From NCBI GenBank assembly GCA_905372595.1, contig CAJPPS010000014.1, positions 1-12,576 of the forward strand: a stretch of 12,576 bases of DNA, in the 5' to 3' direction. The notes under the pieces were generated by a model. That model was not told the origin of the DNA, made no database searches, and saw only the letters and a program-made list of their open reading frames with translations. Position numbers and translations under genes: made by a program. The stretch is from an uncultured Capnocytophaga sp. GTDB taxonomy: Bacteria > Bacteroidota > Bacteroidia > Flavobacteriales > Flavobacteriaceae. Shown here piece after piece: positions 1 through 6,930 of the stretch (positions are counted from its first letter, which is position 1; each line of letters opens with the position of its first letter).

Positions 1-617
1 TCTGAGCTATCGGTTACAACAACACGGCACTGCCCTACGCATTCACTTAGTATAGCATCCCATCGGCGAGCTTTTATCTCATATCTTCCCAAGCTATCAG
101 TATATACCTCAGCGTCTCTTTCTCTGTTTTCTATTTTACAGCCAGCGATAGGATTACCTTCATCATCAGTAACCCTACCTGTTATCATTATAGGAAATTT
201 GAATTTTTCCAATATTTGTGCTATTCGGTAGTATTTGTATCCTTCTCGGGTCAGTTTTCCTAACTTCTTATGCTGTACTTCCTGCACTTTCTTATATGCC
301 TGTTTTGTTACTATATATATTGCCCCACCTACTGCTTGTTTTCCAAAGAGATTTACTGCATTTTTTGATGTAAAAACTATCAAAGCAGCCACATCTTCTG
401 GGTCAAATGATTTTATTGTATCTATATTTCCTGCATTACCAACTATTTTCCCATCCAAAAAGAACACCGGCTGCGGGCTTAAACCCATCACACACCTTAT
501 AGTAGGATTTATATTAGAATCCTCTTCAGGTGTTTTTACCTTTCCAAGCGTATCTTGTACTTGTTGTGCCATAGTGGAAAGCGTAAAAAAGAATAAAAAT
601 ATAGTAAGTCGAGTCAT
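1..617 (-). CDS. Secreted plug-like/CPD-reg protein A (partial, runs off the left edge)
   Basis: I translated this from the ATG at 617; it stays open for 205 codons to the window edge, so the C-terminus is missing. Residues 1-17 are a signal peptide ending TMA before Q18. Residues 51-105 resemble a TonB-receptor plug: they open with VFFLDGK, have DPEDV in the middle (72-76), and close with GGAIYIVTK (97-105). A lysine-rich link follows, then from about 143 a carboxypeptidase-D-regulatory-like beta-sandwich with TGRVTDDEGNPIAG, TDSLGRYEIKA and the family signature RRWDAI. The order matches paralogue D, so a second plug-like module probably lies beyond the edge. It is the last of four tandem paralogues, 141 bases after B, the longest gap in the array. 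Likely exported to the periplasm or outer membrane. The function is not known, and the barrel needed for transport is not seen. Confidence 0.85.
   Translation of the reverse strand, partial: MTRLTIFLFFFTLSTMAQQVQDTLGKVKTPEEDSNINPTIRCVMGLSPQPVFFLDGKIVGNAGNIDTIKSFDPEDVAALIVFTSKNAVNLFGKQAVGGAIYIVTKQAYKKVQEVQHKKLGKLTREGYKYYRIAQILEKFKFPIMITGRVTDDEGNPIAGCKIENRERDAEVYTDSLGRYEIKARRWDAILSECVGQCRVVVTDSS
565..617. repeat. Near-identical 5' end shared with B and C (copy at A)
   Basis: The 53 bases that encode the signal peptide of A are almost the same as those at 1252-1304 (B) and 1819-1871 (C). B and C share 74 bases (1231-1304 and 1798-1871) with 5 mismatches by my count. This is more than protein constraint on a signal peptide needs, so recent duplication or gene conversion is likely. 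Confidence 0.75.
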
Positions 618-646
618 AGCTTATGGAAATTTTTGCTTTTTTCAAT

Positions 647-746
647 ATTCAACAATACGTTTATTTAACGAAAAGTATCTTTTTTCAGAAATCTACATAC
701 CGTAGAAAATACAAAACAGCACAGAAATCAAAGTTCAACGATACGT
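647..746. repeat. Direct repeats between A and B
   Basis: TTCAACAATACGT (648-660) and TTCAACGATACGT (734-746) differ at one base and sit near both ends of the 141-base gap between A and B. The gap (618-758) has no clear TAnnTTTG box on the minus strand and no ORF I would support. It may be a leader with regulatory sites or a duplication scar. Confidence 0.45.
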
Positions 747-758
747 AGAAAAATGTAT

Positions 759-1304
759 TTATTCCTTTTTCTCTTTATCTTTGATATGCTCATTATAGTA
801 ATCTTTGGTATAAACATATAAAATATAAGCGTAATAATCGCTAAATCTATCCGAAAATATAGCATCTTCCTTTAGTGAATACTGAAAAAATTCCCCGTTT
901 CTGAGTCTTTCCTTAAAGGATTCCTTATCTTTTTTCTCTATAGGCACTCCATCAAGTACAAAAAGTATATCCGGATTTCTTGCCCCTTTTCTACACTCAT
1001 ATATAGAACTAAAACCTACAAAAGCATCATAACTCTGATGAGGCGTTTCTTTTAGTACATAGTATGGAATTCCATTATAATAAACTTGAGTATTCTTCTC
1101 AAATCTATAAAAATAAATAACATCCCATAGCTTGGCTTCTATTTTATACCTGCCCTCACTATCGGTTCGCACCGTATCTCTTCCATTGGTAACCGGAAAA
1201 TCAACATAAGGTGTTTTCTGATAGTCCATTACCTTGCCTGTTATAGTGATTTGCGCCATAGTGGAAAGCGTAAAAAAGAATAGAAATATAGCAATTCGGG
1301 TCAT
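759..1304 (-). CDS. Secreted CPD-reg protein B with degenerate plug-like tail
   Basis: The 181-residue protein begins with a signal peptide (residues 1-17, cleavage expected after TMA). A CPD-reg-like module starts at about residue 19 (ITITGKVMDY) and includes RTDSEGRYKIEAK and LWDVIYF. The C-terminal 68 residues (114-181) start with LFVLDGVPIEKK, the opening of a TonB-plug motif. The usual closing YGxxGxxGVIxxTTK is eroded to a form ending YTKDYYNEH plus a charged tail. It lacks the first plug-like module found in A and D. It lies 12 bases after C, so the two are almost certainly co-transcribed. The DNA is very AT-rich (14 of 60 bases are G or C in 781-840). It shares near-identical DNA with C at both ends. 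A periplasmic or outer-membrane accessory role is only inference. Confidence 0.85.
   Translation of the reverse strand: MTRIAIFLFFFTLSTMAQITITGKVMDYQKTPYVDFPVTNGRDTVRTDSEGRYKIEAKLWDVIYFYRFEKNTQVYYNGIPYYVLKETPHQSYDAFVGFSSIYECRKGARNPDILFVLDGVPIEKKDKESFKERLRNGEFFQYSLKEDAIFSDRFSDYYAYILYVYTKDYYNEHIKDKEKKE
786..812. repeat. 27-base repeat near the 3' ends of B and C
   Basis: Positions 786-812 and 1344-1370 match at 26 of 27 bases and encode the shared YTKDYYNEH end. Together with the shared 5' ends this shows B and C arose by tandem duplication. Confidence 0.75.
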
Positions 1305-1316
1305 ATCAAAAATATT

Positions 1317-1871
1317 TTATTTCTTTTTACTCTTATTCTCTTTATGCTCATTATAGTAATCCTTGGTATAAGCTACTAATCCATATTGACTGAGATAGCC
1401 ATATTGCTCAAATAACTCTTGCTTCTCCATTACAGAATACTTGTAAAACTGTCCGCTTCGGAGTTCTTTTTTGAATGCTTCTCTATCTTTTTCTTCAACT
1501 ATCTTATCATTACGTATAAAAAGGATTCCACAAACATAACCATACTCTATATGAATATCACTATTCCTATAGAGTCTGTCCATAGTATGGTTATATACTT
1601 GGTGAGGTGTGTCTTTAAACACAATATAACAGCCCATATTGTCAAAATGGATTGTATCCCACTGTTTTGCTTGTATCTTATACATACCATTGGCATCAGT
1701 TTTTACCTCATTAGCTGCGTAATGCCCTTGATTGGTATAAGTTATCACGTCTGTATTTACAGTAATATTGGCAAGAGGCTTCCCTTTATAGTCGGTAACC
1801 TTGCCTGTTATAGTAATTTGCGCCATAGTGGAAAGCGTAAAAAAGAATAGAAATATAGTAAGTCTGTTCAT
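1317..1871 (-). CDS. Secreted CPD-reg protein C with degenerate plug-like tail
   Basis: The 184-residue protein is closest in plan to B. It has signal peptide 1-17, then a CPD-reg-like module with ITGKVTDYKGKPLANI and KTDANGMYKIQAK followed by QWDTIHF. The 68-residue tail (117-184) aligns without length change to that of B and ends in the same YTKDYYNEH. In C the plug-opening LDG has become RND (LFIRNDKIVEEK), so the plug motif is more decayed than in B. The module contains an insertion relative to B around NTDVITYTNQGHYAA. The stop lies 12 bases before B and the start 5 bases after the stop of D, so D-C-B look like one transcription unit. The function is unknown. Confidence 0.85.
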   Translation of the reverse strand: MNRLTIFLFFFTLSTMAQITITGKVTDYKGKPLANITVNTDVITYTNQGHYAANEVKTDANGMYKIQAKQWDTIHFDNMGCYIVFKDTPHQVYNHTMDRLYRNSDIHIEYGYVCGILFIRNDKIVEEKDREAFKKELRSGQFYKYSVMEKQELFEQYGYLSQYGLVAYTKDYYNEHKENKSKKK

Positions 1872-1876
1872 AATTT

Positions 1877-2713
1877 TTATTTTTTAGTGTTTACAATGAT
1901 TACGCCATACACGCCCTTTGCACCATACAAAGGAACTCCTGATTGTTCATCTATTTCTATTATTTCGTCTATTTTCTTCCGTCGTATTTTTTTGAGAAAC
2001 TCTTCCTTTTTTTCTATAGGCAATCCGTCGAGAACAAACAACTTGTCGCAAGGAGTTTTCAAACTTATAGAAGGTGTAGAGGCTCTTGGGTCGCTGTTCC
2101 TGGTTTCAATAGGAGGGTGTTGTACAAAGTTATGGCTTTGTTCTCTTGCTTCTTTTACGACGAGATAACAATCCTCTATATTTTCAGGTTGTATCGCATT
2201 CCAGCGACGGGCTTGGATAGTGTAATTACCTATGCTATCAGTGAAGGTTCGAGTCCCCCTATCGTTGTTACGCACTTTGATATTAGCCAGAGGTTTGCCT
2301 TCTTTGTCTGTAACTTTCCCTGAAACCACTATAAGGCGATAAGTTTGATAGAATTCTCCAATTTCTCTATAATGCCGCTCTCTTCTGTTGAGCTTTCTCT
2401 CAGCAGGAATATCTATAAGAGCTTCAGCCTTGCTAAGGGCGTCTTTAGTGATGATATATAACGCTCCATATTTTGCGCTATTACCAAAGATATTTTTAGC
2501 CTCTTCTCTAAAAAACAGCAAGATTTCTGCTATCTCATCGGGTTGTAGCTTTTTAGTCTTCAAGCTCCATCTACTCAATTTCTTTCCATCAATGAAATAA
2601 AGAGGGGGCTCGTTAGGAATTCTCCCTATATCCTTTATGCCTCCCTTTTGAGTTTTATCCTCTTGAGCCATTAGGGGCAGTGAAAACAATGTAAAAAATA
2701 AAAGAAACTTCAT
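1877..2713 (-). CDS. Secreted plug-like/CPD-reg/plug-like protein D
   Basis: This 278-residue protein is the first and most complete member of the array. Residues 1-16 are a signal peptide ending LMA before Q17. Plug-like module 1 covers about 38-90 (LYFIDGKKL, LQPDEIAEI, YGALYIITKDA). A basic link (105-116) leads to a CPD-reg-like module from about 128 (VSGKVTDKEGKPLANIKV, TDSIGNYTIQARRWNAI). Plug-like module 2 fills 225-278: it starts LFVLDGLPIEKK and ends YGAKGVYGVIIVNTKK, a very good match to the end of a TonB-receptor plug. The protein stops exactly there, with no room for a 22-strand barrel. Known SusC-like receptors have CPD-reg, then plug, then barrel; here the plug-like unit occurs on both sides. 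It may act as a periplasmic partner or sensor domain. That is inference. Confidence 0.87.
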   Translation of the reverse strand: MKFLLFFTLFSLPLMAQEDKTQKGGIKDIGRIPNEPPLYFIDGKKLSRWSLKTKKLQPDEIAEILLFFREEAKNIFGNSAKYGALYIITKDALSKAEALIDIPAERKLNRRERHYREIGEFYQTYRLIVVSGKVTDKEGKPLANIKVRNNDRGTRTFTDSIGNYTIQARRWNAIQPENIEDCYLVVKEAREQSHNFVQHPPIETRNSDPRASTPSISLKTPCDKLFVLDGLPIEKKEEFLKKIRRKKIDEIIEIDEQSGVPLYGAKGVYGVIIVNTKK

Positions 2714-2720
2714 AATAACT

Positions 2721-2748
2721 CAAAATTCAAAACTGAAAACTCAAGACT
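2721..2748. repeat. Four tandem 7-base repeats, unit CAAAACT
   Basis: Four back-to-back heptamers fill almost all of the 36-base gap between the carbonic anhydrase stop and the start of D. Relative to CAAAACT the copies carry 1, 0, 1 and 1 changes. The array sits in the leader of D on the minus strand. No function can be read from it; slippage could alter the spacing of the D leader. Confidence 0.7.
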
Positions 2749-2749
2749 A

Positions 2750-3403
2750 CTACTTATAATTCCAGTCTTCTCCGGTGAGATCATATACCCTCTGGATACG
2801 CTTCATCAGCTCTACGAAGTCTATTTCCAAGTCTATCAGGCGTCCTGAACGGATATCAAACACCCATCCGTGGACAATAGGGTACTGGTGATAGAGGTAT
2901 CCCTCCTGTACACAGGCCATTTTCGCCACGTTGATACACTGTTCTTCCACATTGAGCTCTACCAAACGGTTGTAACGTTCCTTGGGGGAGGTGATGCTAT
3001 CAAGCTCATCCTGATGTAGACGATACACATCGCGTATGGTTCTCAGCCAAGGGTTGAGTAGCCCCAAGTCTTTGGCTTGCATAGCGGCTTTTACCCCTCC
3101 GCAATCATAATGCCCACAGACGATGATATGCTTCACTTGCAGGTGCTCCACAGCGTATTGTATCACGGCTGTAGAGCTCATATCGAGGGTATTGACTACA
3201 TTGGCAATATTGCGATGGACAAAGACATCGCCAGGGCCTAATCCCATCAGTTCCTCAGCCGTTACGCGGCTATCCGAGCAACCAATATAGAGGAAGTCAG
3301 GGTTTTGTTCCTTGACAAGCTTTTTGAAAAAATCCTTATCTTCGCCAGTCTTCCTTTCGACCCACTGGCGATTGTTCTCAAAGATGGTTTTGTAAGTATC
3401 CAT
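2750..3403 (-). CDS. Beta-class carbonic anhydrase
   Basis: It interconverts CO2 and bicarbonate in the cytoplasm. I chose the ATG at 3403 (217 residues, MDTYKTIFENN); an in-frame TTG at 3421 would only add six hydrophobic residues and is less likely. The zinc ligands of beta-carbonic anhydrases are present in order: C42 with the D44-R46 pair in CSDSR, then H98 and C101 in CGHYDCGG. Length and the motifs VFVHRNIANVV and VKHIIVCGHYDCGGVKAA are typical of the bacterial family, and no signal peptide is seen. It is the last gene of the efflux-type cluster, 52 bases after the hydrolase, with three AATGATTAAT copies in its leader. Bicarbonate supply would suit a CO2-loving (capnophilic) organism, but that link is inference. 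Confidence 0.95.
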   Translation of the reverse strand: MDTYKTIFENNRQWVERKTGEDKDFFKKLVKEQNPDFLYIGCSDSRVTAEELMGLGPGDVFVHRNIANVVNTLDMSSTAVIQYAVEHLQVKHIIVCGHYDCGGVKAAMQAKDLGLLNPWLRTIRDVYRLHQDELDSITSPKERYNRLVELNVEEQCINVAKMACVQEGYLYHQYPIVHGWVFDIRSGRLIDLEIDFVELMKRIQRVYDLTGEDWNYK

Positions 3404-3439
3404 AATAATGATTAATAGCAATAATGATTAATGATTAAT
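3404..3439. repeat. Short AT-rich direct repeats in the carbonic anhydrase leader
   Basis: A 13-base unit AATAATGATTAAT occurs at 3404-3416 and exactly again at 3420-3432, and a third partial copy (AATGATTAAT) overlaps at 3430-3439. The first copy touches the ATG of the carbonic anhydrase gene. This could be a binding site or simply low-complexity AT-rich leader sequence. Confidence 0.5.
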
Positions 3440-3455
3440 TACCAATCTAACACAG

Positions 3456-4580
3456 CTAATGACTCTCTCTCCACCAATGGGTAAAAGTTTGTTCTTTGTC
3501 CAAATACACCACTTGTCCTATTTTCGGGGTAATGATATGATATTCAGGATGCTCTTGAGCTATTTTGGCAACCGTTTCCAAGGGTTCATACCACGGGTGC
3601 TGTGCGAGCTTGAACTTACTATTATGCCCTGCGAAATACGTTTTAGCCCCTAAGTCCTGCATTACCTGAGGCAGGTATTTGGGTAAGGTATGTATATAGC
3701 GCCAATTCTCACTATATTGTCCATTTTCCACCAGTGCTAAGTCAATAGAGGGGAATTGCTTGCCTATGTGGGCAAAGTGCGTATCATAACCACTGTCGCC
3801 CCCTATGAAAATCGTCCTTCCTCCTACCTGTAACATATAGGACGCCCAAAGAGTTTTGGCACGCCTAAGCCCTCTGCCTGAGAAATGGCGTGCAGGAAGG
3901 CAAGTAAGGGTCATCTCCCCTACCCGAGCGATGTCCTGCCAGTCCAGTTCAGTAATCCTCTGAGGAGAAAAACCCCAATATTCCAGATGCGCACCAACCC
4001 CAAGAGGGCACACCACCTGCTTAATACGATCCTTGAGTGCCTGCATCGTCCTATAATCCAAGTGATCCCAATGGTCGTGGGTGAGCACTAATAGAGAAAT
4101 CTCCTGAGGCATATCCTCCGGTGTATACGTATAGGTATATTCAAAAGGCTTTACTATAAAAGAAAAGGACGATGCCGAGTGGAACACAGGGTCTATAAGC
4201 ACCTTCTTGCCCTCAATATTCATCAGGTAAGAGGAATGTCCGAGCCATACCCACGTATTATCGGGCAACGAACCCAGCTCCGTCCGTACGGTAGGCAAGG
4301 GCTTTTGAGGATATAAGTCCTTCGTATTAGGGAAAAAGTAATTATAAAAGAGCGAAAACTGAGACCCTGTTGGGGTGAGATCGGGTGTTTCGGACAGATT
4401 CTGAAAATGTCCCTCCCTATAATTAGGCGATTGCTCTATGCGAGCGAGGCGCTCCCCAGAGGGCAACTTCCCAAAACTTGGCAGATTGAGTACCACCACA
4501 GCCCCTATAGCTATTATGAGAATGACACCTAAGAATATGAAAAACATATACTTGAAAAACTTCTTAAGAGAAAAACGCAT
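3456..4580 (-). CDS. Membrane-anchored metallo-beta-lactamase-fold hydrolase (NAPE-PLD/UlaG-like)
   Basis: The 374-residue protein has a basic start (MRFSLKKFFKY) and one hydrophobic segment at about 12-33. It is probably a signal anchor with the catalytic domain outside the cytoplasmic membrane. The metal-binding pattern of the fold is intact: WLGHSSYL (112-119), HDHWDH (168-173), H232 in PARHFSGR, D262 in GGDSGY, and a late H319 in FAGHNSKF. The region LVENGQY-SENWRYIHTLP (283-300) and the closing WYEPLE match the N-acyl-phosphatidylethanolamine phospholipase D-like branch, so a phosphodiester or lipid substrate is possible. The substrate is not shown by the sequence. Its start lies 6 bases after the adaptor stop, so co-expression with the efflux genes is very likely. 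Confidence 0.88.
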   Translation of the reverse strand: MRFSLKKFFKYMFFIFLGVILIIAIGAVVVLNLPSFGKLPSGERLARIEQSPNYREGHFQNLSETPDLTPTGSQFSLFYNYFFPNTKDLYPQKPLPTVRTELGSLPDNTWVWLGHSSYLMNIEGKKVLIDPVFHSASSFSFIVKPFEYTYTYTPEDMPQEISLLVLTHDHWDHLDYRTMQALKDRIKQVVCPLGVGAHLEYWGFSPQRITELDWQDIARVGEMTLTCLPARHFSGRGLRRAKTLWASYMLQVGGRTIFIGGDSGYDTHFAHIGKQFPSIDLALVENGQYSENWRYIHTLPKYLPQVMQDLGAKTYFAGHNSKFKLAQHPWYEPLETVAKIAQEHPEYHIITPKIGQVVYLDKEQTFTHWWRESH

Positions 4581-4586
4581 TCTTTG

Positions 4587-5696
4587 TTAGAAAATGGGTT
4601 GAATAGCTTTCACAATACTATCCATAGAAACAGGTTGAGGGGTTACCTTGTCGCCTGTGCGTACCCCATTAAGCCCTTGTACAATGATCACATCGCCTGC
4701 CTTGAGGCCACTCTCTACCACTACCAAGTTATTGGCACGGCTCTTGAGGGTTACCACCACCTGCTTGATAGTATTGTCTTCTACCTTGTAGGCAAATATC
4801 TTCCCTTGTTGCTCGAATACCGCCACTTCAGGAATTACCAAAGAGTTGTCAAAAGTCTGTGGAATAAGGATGGTACCACTATTACCATTGGTAAGTAAGT
4901 GTTCTGGGTTAGGGAAAGTAGCACGGATCTGTATAGATCCTGTAGTAGGGTCTATCTGTCCTGTTACTGTTTGGATCTTTCCTTTGTGATTATACTCTTT
5001 TCCATTGGCCATAATCAAAGATACTTCAGAAAAATTAGCCAATTTTTCCTTGGCTGTAGCTCCTTTTGCCTGAGCGAGGAAAGAGAGATAATCCTTTTCG
5101 TTCATAGAGAAATAGGCATATACATCCTTTACATCGGAAACAGTGGTGAGTACCGTGTTATTGGCTGTTACCAAGGCTCCTTCACGGTACTGGATGGCTC
5201 CTACCACTCCATTGACAGGTGCTTTTACAACAGCAAATCCGATATTGCTTGCCACTTCGTTATAAGCCGCTTGGGCACGTTGTAGGTTGGCCTGAGCTGT
5301 TTCGAGCTGCACCTTACTTACGATATTCTTTTCCACAAGAGGGAGGAGTCTGTTCACCTCCACACGAGCTACCTCTACCTGTGCCTTGGCGGAAGCCGCT
5401 GACTGGTTAAGGGTTTGTGTCTCGAGCTGGAACATAGGCTGCCCTTGGCGCACTGTCTGCCCTTCGTCCACAAGTACTTTGGTGATATATCCAGAAATTT
5501 TGGCCTGTACAGGGCTATTGACCACCCCTTCTATATTGACAGGGAAAGAGAGGTTCGAAGTGGTGCTCTGCTCTCCTACGGTGATGGTAGGCAACACCTT
5601 TTCAGTAGGTCCCATAGCAGTACCTTGTTGCTCTTGTCCTTTTTTACATCCTATAGTAAGGACAACCATACTTGCAAAAATTAAAACTTTATTCAT
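4587..5696 (-). CDS. RND-type periplasmic adaptor (membrane fusion protein, AcrA/MexA family), lipoprotein
   Basis: In tripartite efflux this family bridges an inner-membrane pump and a TolC-type channel. The 369-residue protein starts with an export signal and a lipobox-like end TIGC with C17 as the acylated residue (T at -3 is not ideal). The two lipoyl half-motifs are at about 61-92 (VQAKISGYITKVLVDEGQ) and 153-190 (VVKAPVNGVVGAI). They flank a short coiled-coil hairpin at about 96-150. Beta-barrel and membrane-proximal domains follow (QTVTGQIDPTTGSIQIRATF, VIPEVAVFEQQGK, VVVESGLKAGDVIIVQGL). It is a full-length family member. No RND pump or outer-membrane channel gene is adjacent. The upstream partner is an MFS exporter and the downstream gene a hydrolase, which is unusual for this adaptor class. 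Confidence 0.93.
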   Translation of the reverse strand: MNKVLIFASMVVLTIGCKKGQEQQGTAMGPTEKVLPTITVGEQSTTSNLSFPVNIEGVVNSPVQAKISGYITKVLVDEGQTVRQGQPMFQLETQTLNQSAASAKAQVEVARVEVNRLLPLVEKNIVSKVQLETAQANLQRAQAAYNEVASNIGFAVVKAPVNGVVGAIQYREGALVTANNTVLTTVSDVKDVYAYFSMNEKDYLSFLAQAKGATAKEKLANFSEVSLIMANGKEYNHKGKIQTVTGQIDPTTGSIQIRATFPNPEHLLTNGNSGTILIPQTFDNSLVIPEVAVFEQQGKIFAYKVEDNTIKQVVVTLKSRANNLVVVESGLKAGDVIIVQGLNGVRTGDKVTPQPVSMDSIVKAIQPIF

Positions 5697-5736
5697 AAAA
5701 ATAGTTATTTTAAAATTTAGATAAAAAGCTATTCTG

Positions 5737-6930
5737 TTATAACACCCTTAATTGTCTTCTTACAAGGGATATATAAAAGACTATAGCTACCAATATATTC
5801 AACGCAATAGCAAAAAGCATAGGCATCTCTGTTTCTGCTGAAAAAAAAGCTAAAATAGCTCCTATAACAGCTCCTATAGCAAAGCGAAACATTCCTATAA
5901 GCGAATTAGCCGTTCCTGCTGTACGGGGGAATAGCTCTAGTACAGCAGCATTGGCATTACTCGATACAACCGAAACCATACCTACATAGAGTGCCACCCC
6001 AAAGGCAACAGGCCAAAGTCCCCAATGAAAAAGCGCACAGAGTGCCAGCCATAGCCCTGCAATAAGCTGTATCAATAAGCCTATCCGTAAGATGCGCTCA
6101 GTGCCTAACTTTCCCACCAAACGACCTGAAAGAAAAGTCGCTACCATCATCACACCTATATTCAGTATAAAAAAGTAACCAAAATTCTTAGGTGCTACCC
6201 CATATACCCCTGTATAAACTAACGACCCAGAGGTAAGAAAGCAAAACATTCCTGAATAAGAAAAAGCATTGGTGAAGATATACCCAAGTACCCTTTTATT
6301 CGTTCCTACAGCTCGATAATTCCGCAATACACCCATAAGATCCAGCGGAATACGTCTTTCCTTAGGCAAGCTCTCTGGAATACGGAAGCCTACCAGAAAA
6401 GCTGATAAGAAACCCAATCCCGAGAGAAGATAAAAGATAGAATGCCAATGAAACTGATCTGCTAGATATCCCCCTAAGATTGGAGCCACCAATGGAGCTA
6501 TCATGGTTACCATCATCACCATTGACATCATCTTGGAAAAGGCTTCCTTATTGAAAAGATCCCTAAGCAATGCTCCTGCTACCACTGCCGGTGCAGAACC
6601 GAAGAACCCCTGTAAGAAACGCAAGAAATAGAAATGGATGATATTATCCACCTGAGTAAGCATAAGAGCAATAAAGGCAGCTACCAATACGCCTATAAGA
6701 ATCATCAACTTGCGTCCAAAACTATCTGAGAGAGGTCCCCAGAGGAGTTGCCCAAAGGCAAAACCCAGAGTGAAAAGAGCCAAAGTAGTCTGGATTTGCT
6801 CTTTAGGAACACTCAAATCCTGTGCTATATCCCCAAAAGACGGCAGGTACATATCAATCGCCAAGGGAGTAAGCATAGAAAGTAATCCCAGAATTAGGAT
6901 AAAAAGAATATCTGTATTATAATTTTTCAC
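5737..6930 (-). CDS. MFS multidrug exporter, Bcr/CflA type
   Basis: This 397-residue integral inner-membrane protein has about 12 hydrophobic segments and probably expels a drug or toxic metabolite by proton antiport. Family signs are the acidic TM1 motif TPLAIDMYLPSF (D26), the motif-A loop GPLSDSFGRK (65-74), LRFLQG with R104 in TM4, and the motif-C-like APLVAPILGGYL (145-156). The start is a GTG at 6930, overlapping the end of the regulator gene by 14 bases, which suggests translational coupling. The next ATG would remove much of TM1, so GTG is preferred. The adaptor gene starts 40 bases downstream. The substrate cannot be read from the sequence. Confidence 0.93.
   Translation of the reverse strand: MKNYNTDILFILILGLLSMLTPLAIDMYLPSFGDIAQDLSVPKEQIQTTLALFTLGFAFGQLLWGPLSDSFGRKLMILIGVLVAAFIALMLTQVDNIIHFYFLRFLQGFFGSAPAVVAGALLRDLFNKEAFSKMMSMVMMVTMIAPLVAPILGGYLADQFHWHSIFYLLSGLGFLSAFLVGFRIPESLPKERRIPLDLMGVLRNYRAVGTNKRVLGYIFTNAFSYSGMFCFLTSGSLVYTGVYGVAPKNFGYFFILNIGVMMVATFLSGRLVGKLGTERILRIGLLIQLIAGLWLALCALFHWGLWPVAFGVALYVGMVSVVSSNANAAVLELFPRTAGTANSLIGMFRFAIGAVIGAILAFFSAETEMPMLFAIALNILVAIVFYISLVRRQLRVL

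Noticed and set aside
235..705. Plus-strand open frame of 156 codons
   Set aside because: It is antisense to the partial gene A, whose translation carries a signal peptide and recognisable plug and CPD-reg motifs; the plus frame has no recognisable domain.
1419..2323. Several plus-strand open frames opposite C and D
   Set aside because: They are shadows of conserved paralogous genes, cysteine- and phenylalanine-rich with no family likeness.
2714..2760. Possible promoter for D (TAGTCTTG on the minus strand)
   Set aside because: It differs from TAnnTTTG at one of the fixed positions and has no well-spaced -33 element; read-through from the carbonic anhydrase gene is equally possible.
4584..5724. 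Plus-strand open frames opposite the adaptor gene
   Set aside because: The minus-strand product is a full-length adaptor with all domains; the opposite frames are unrelated to any family and overlap each other.
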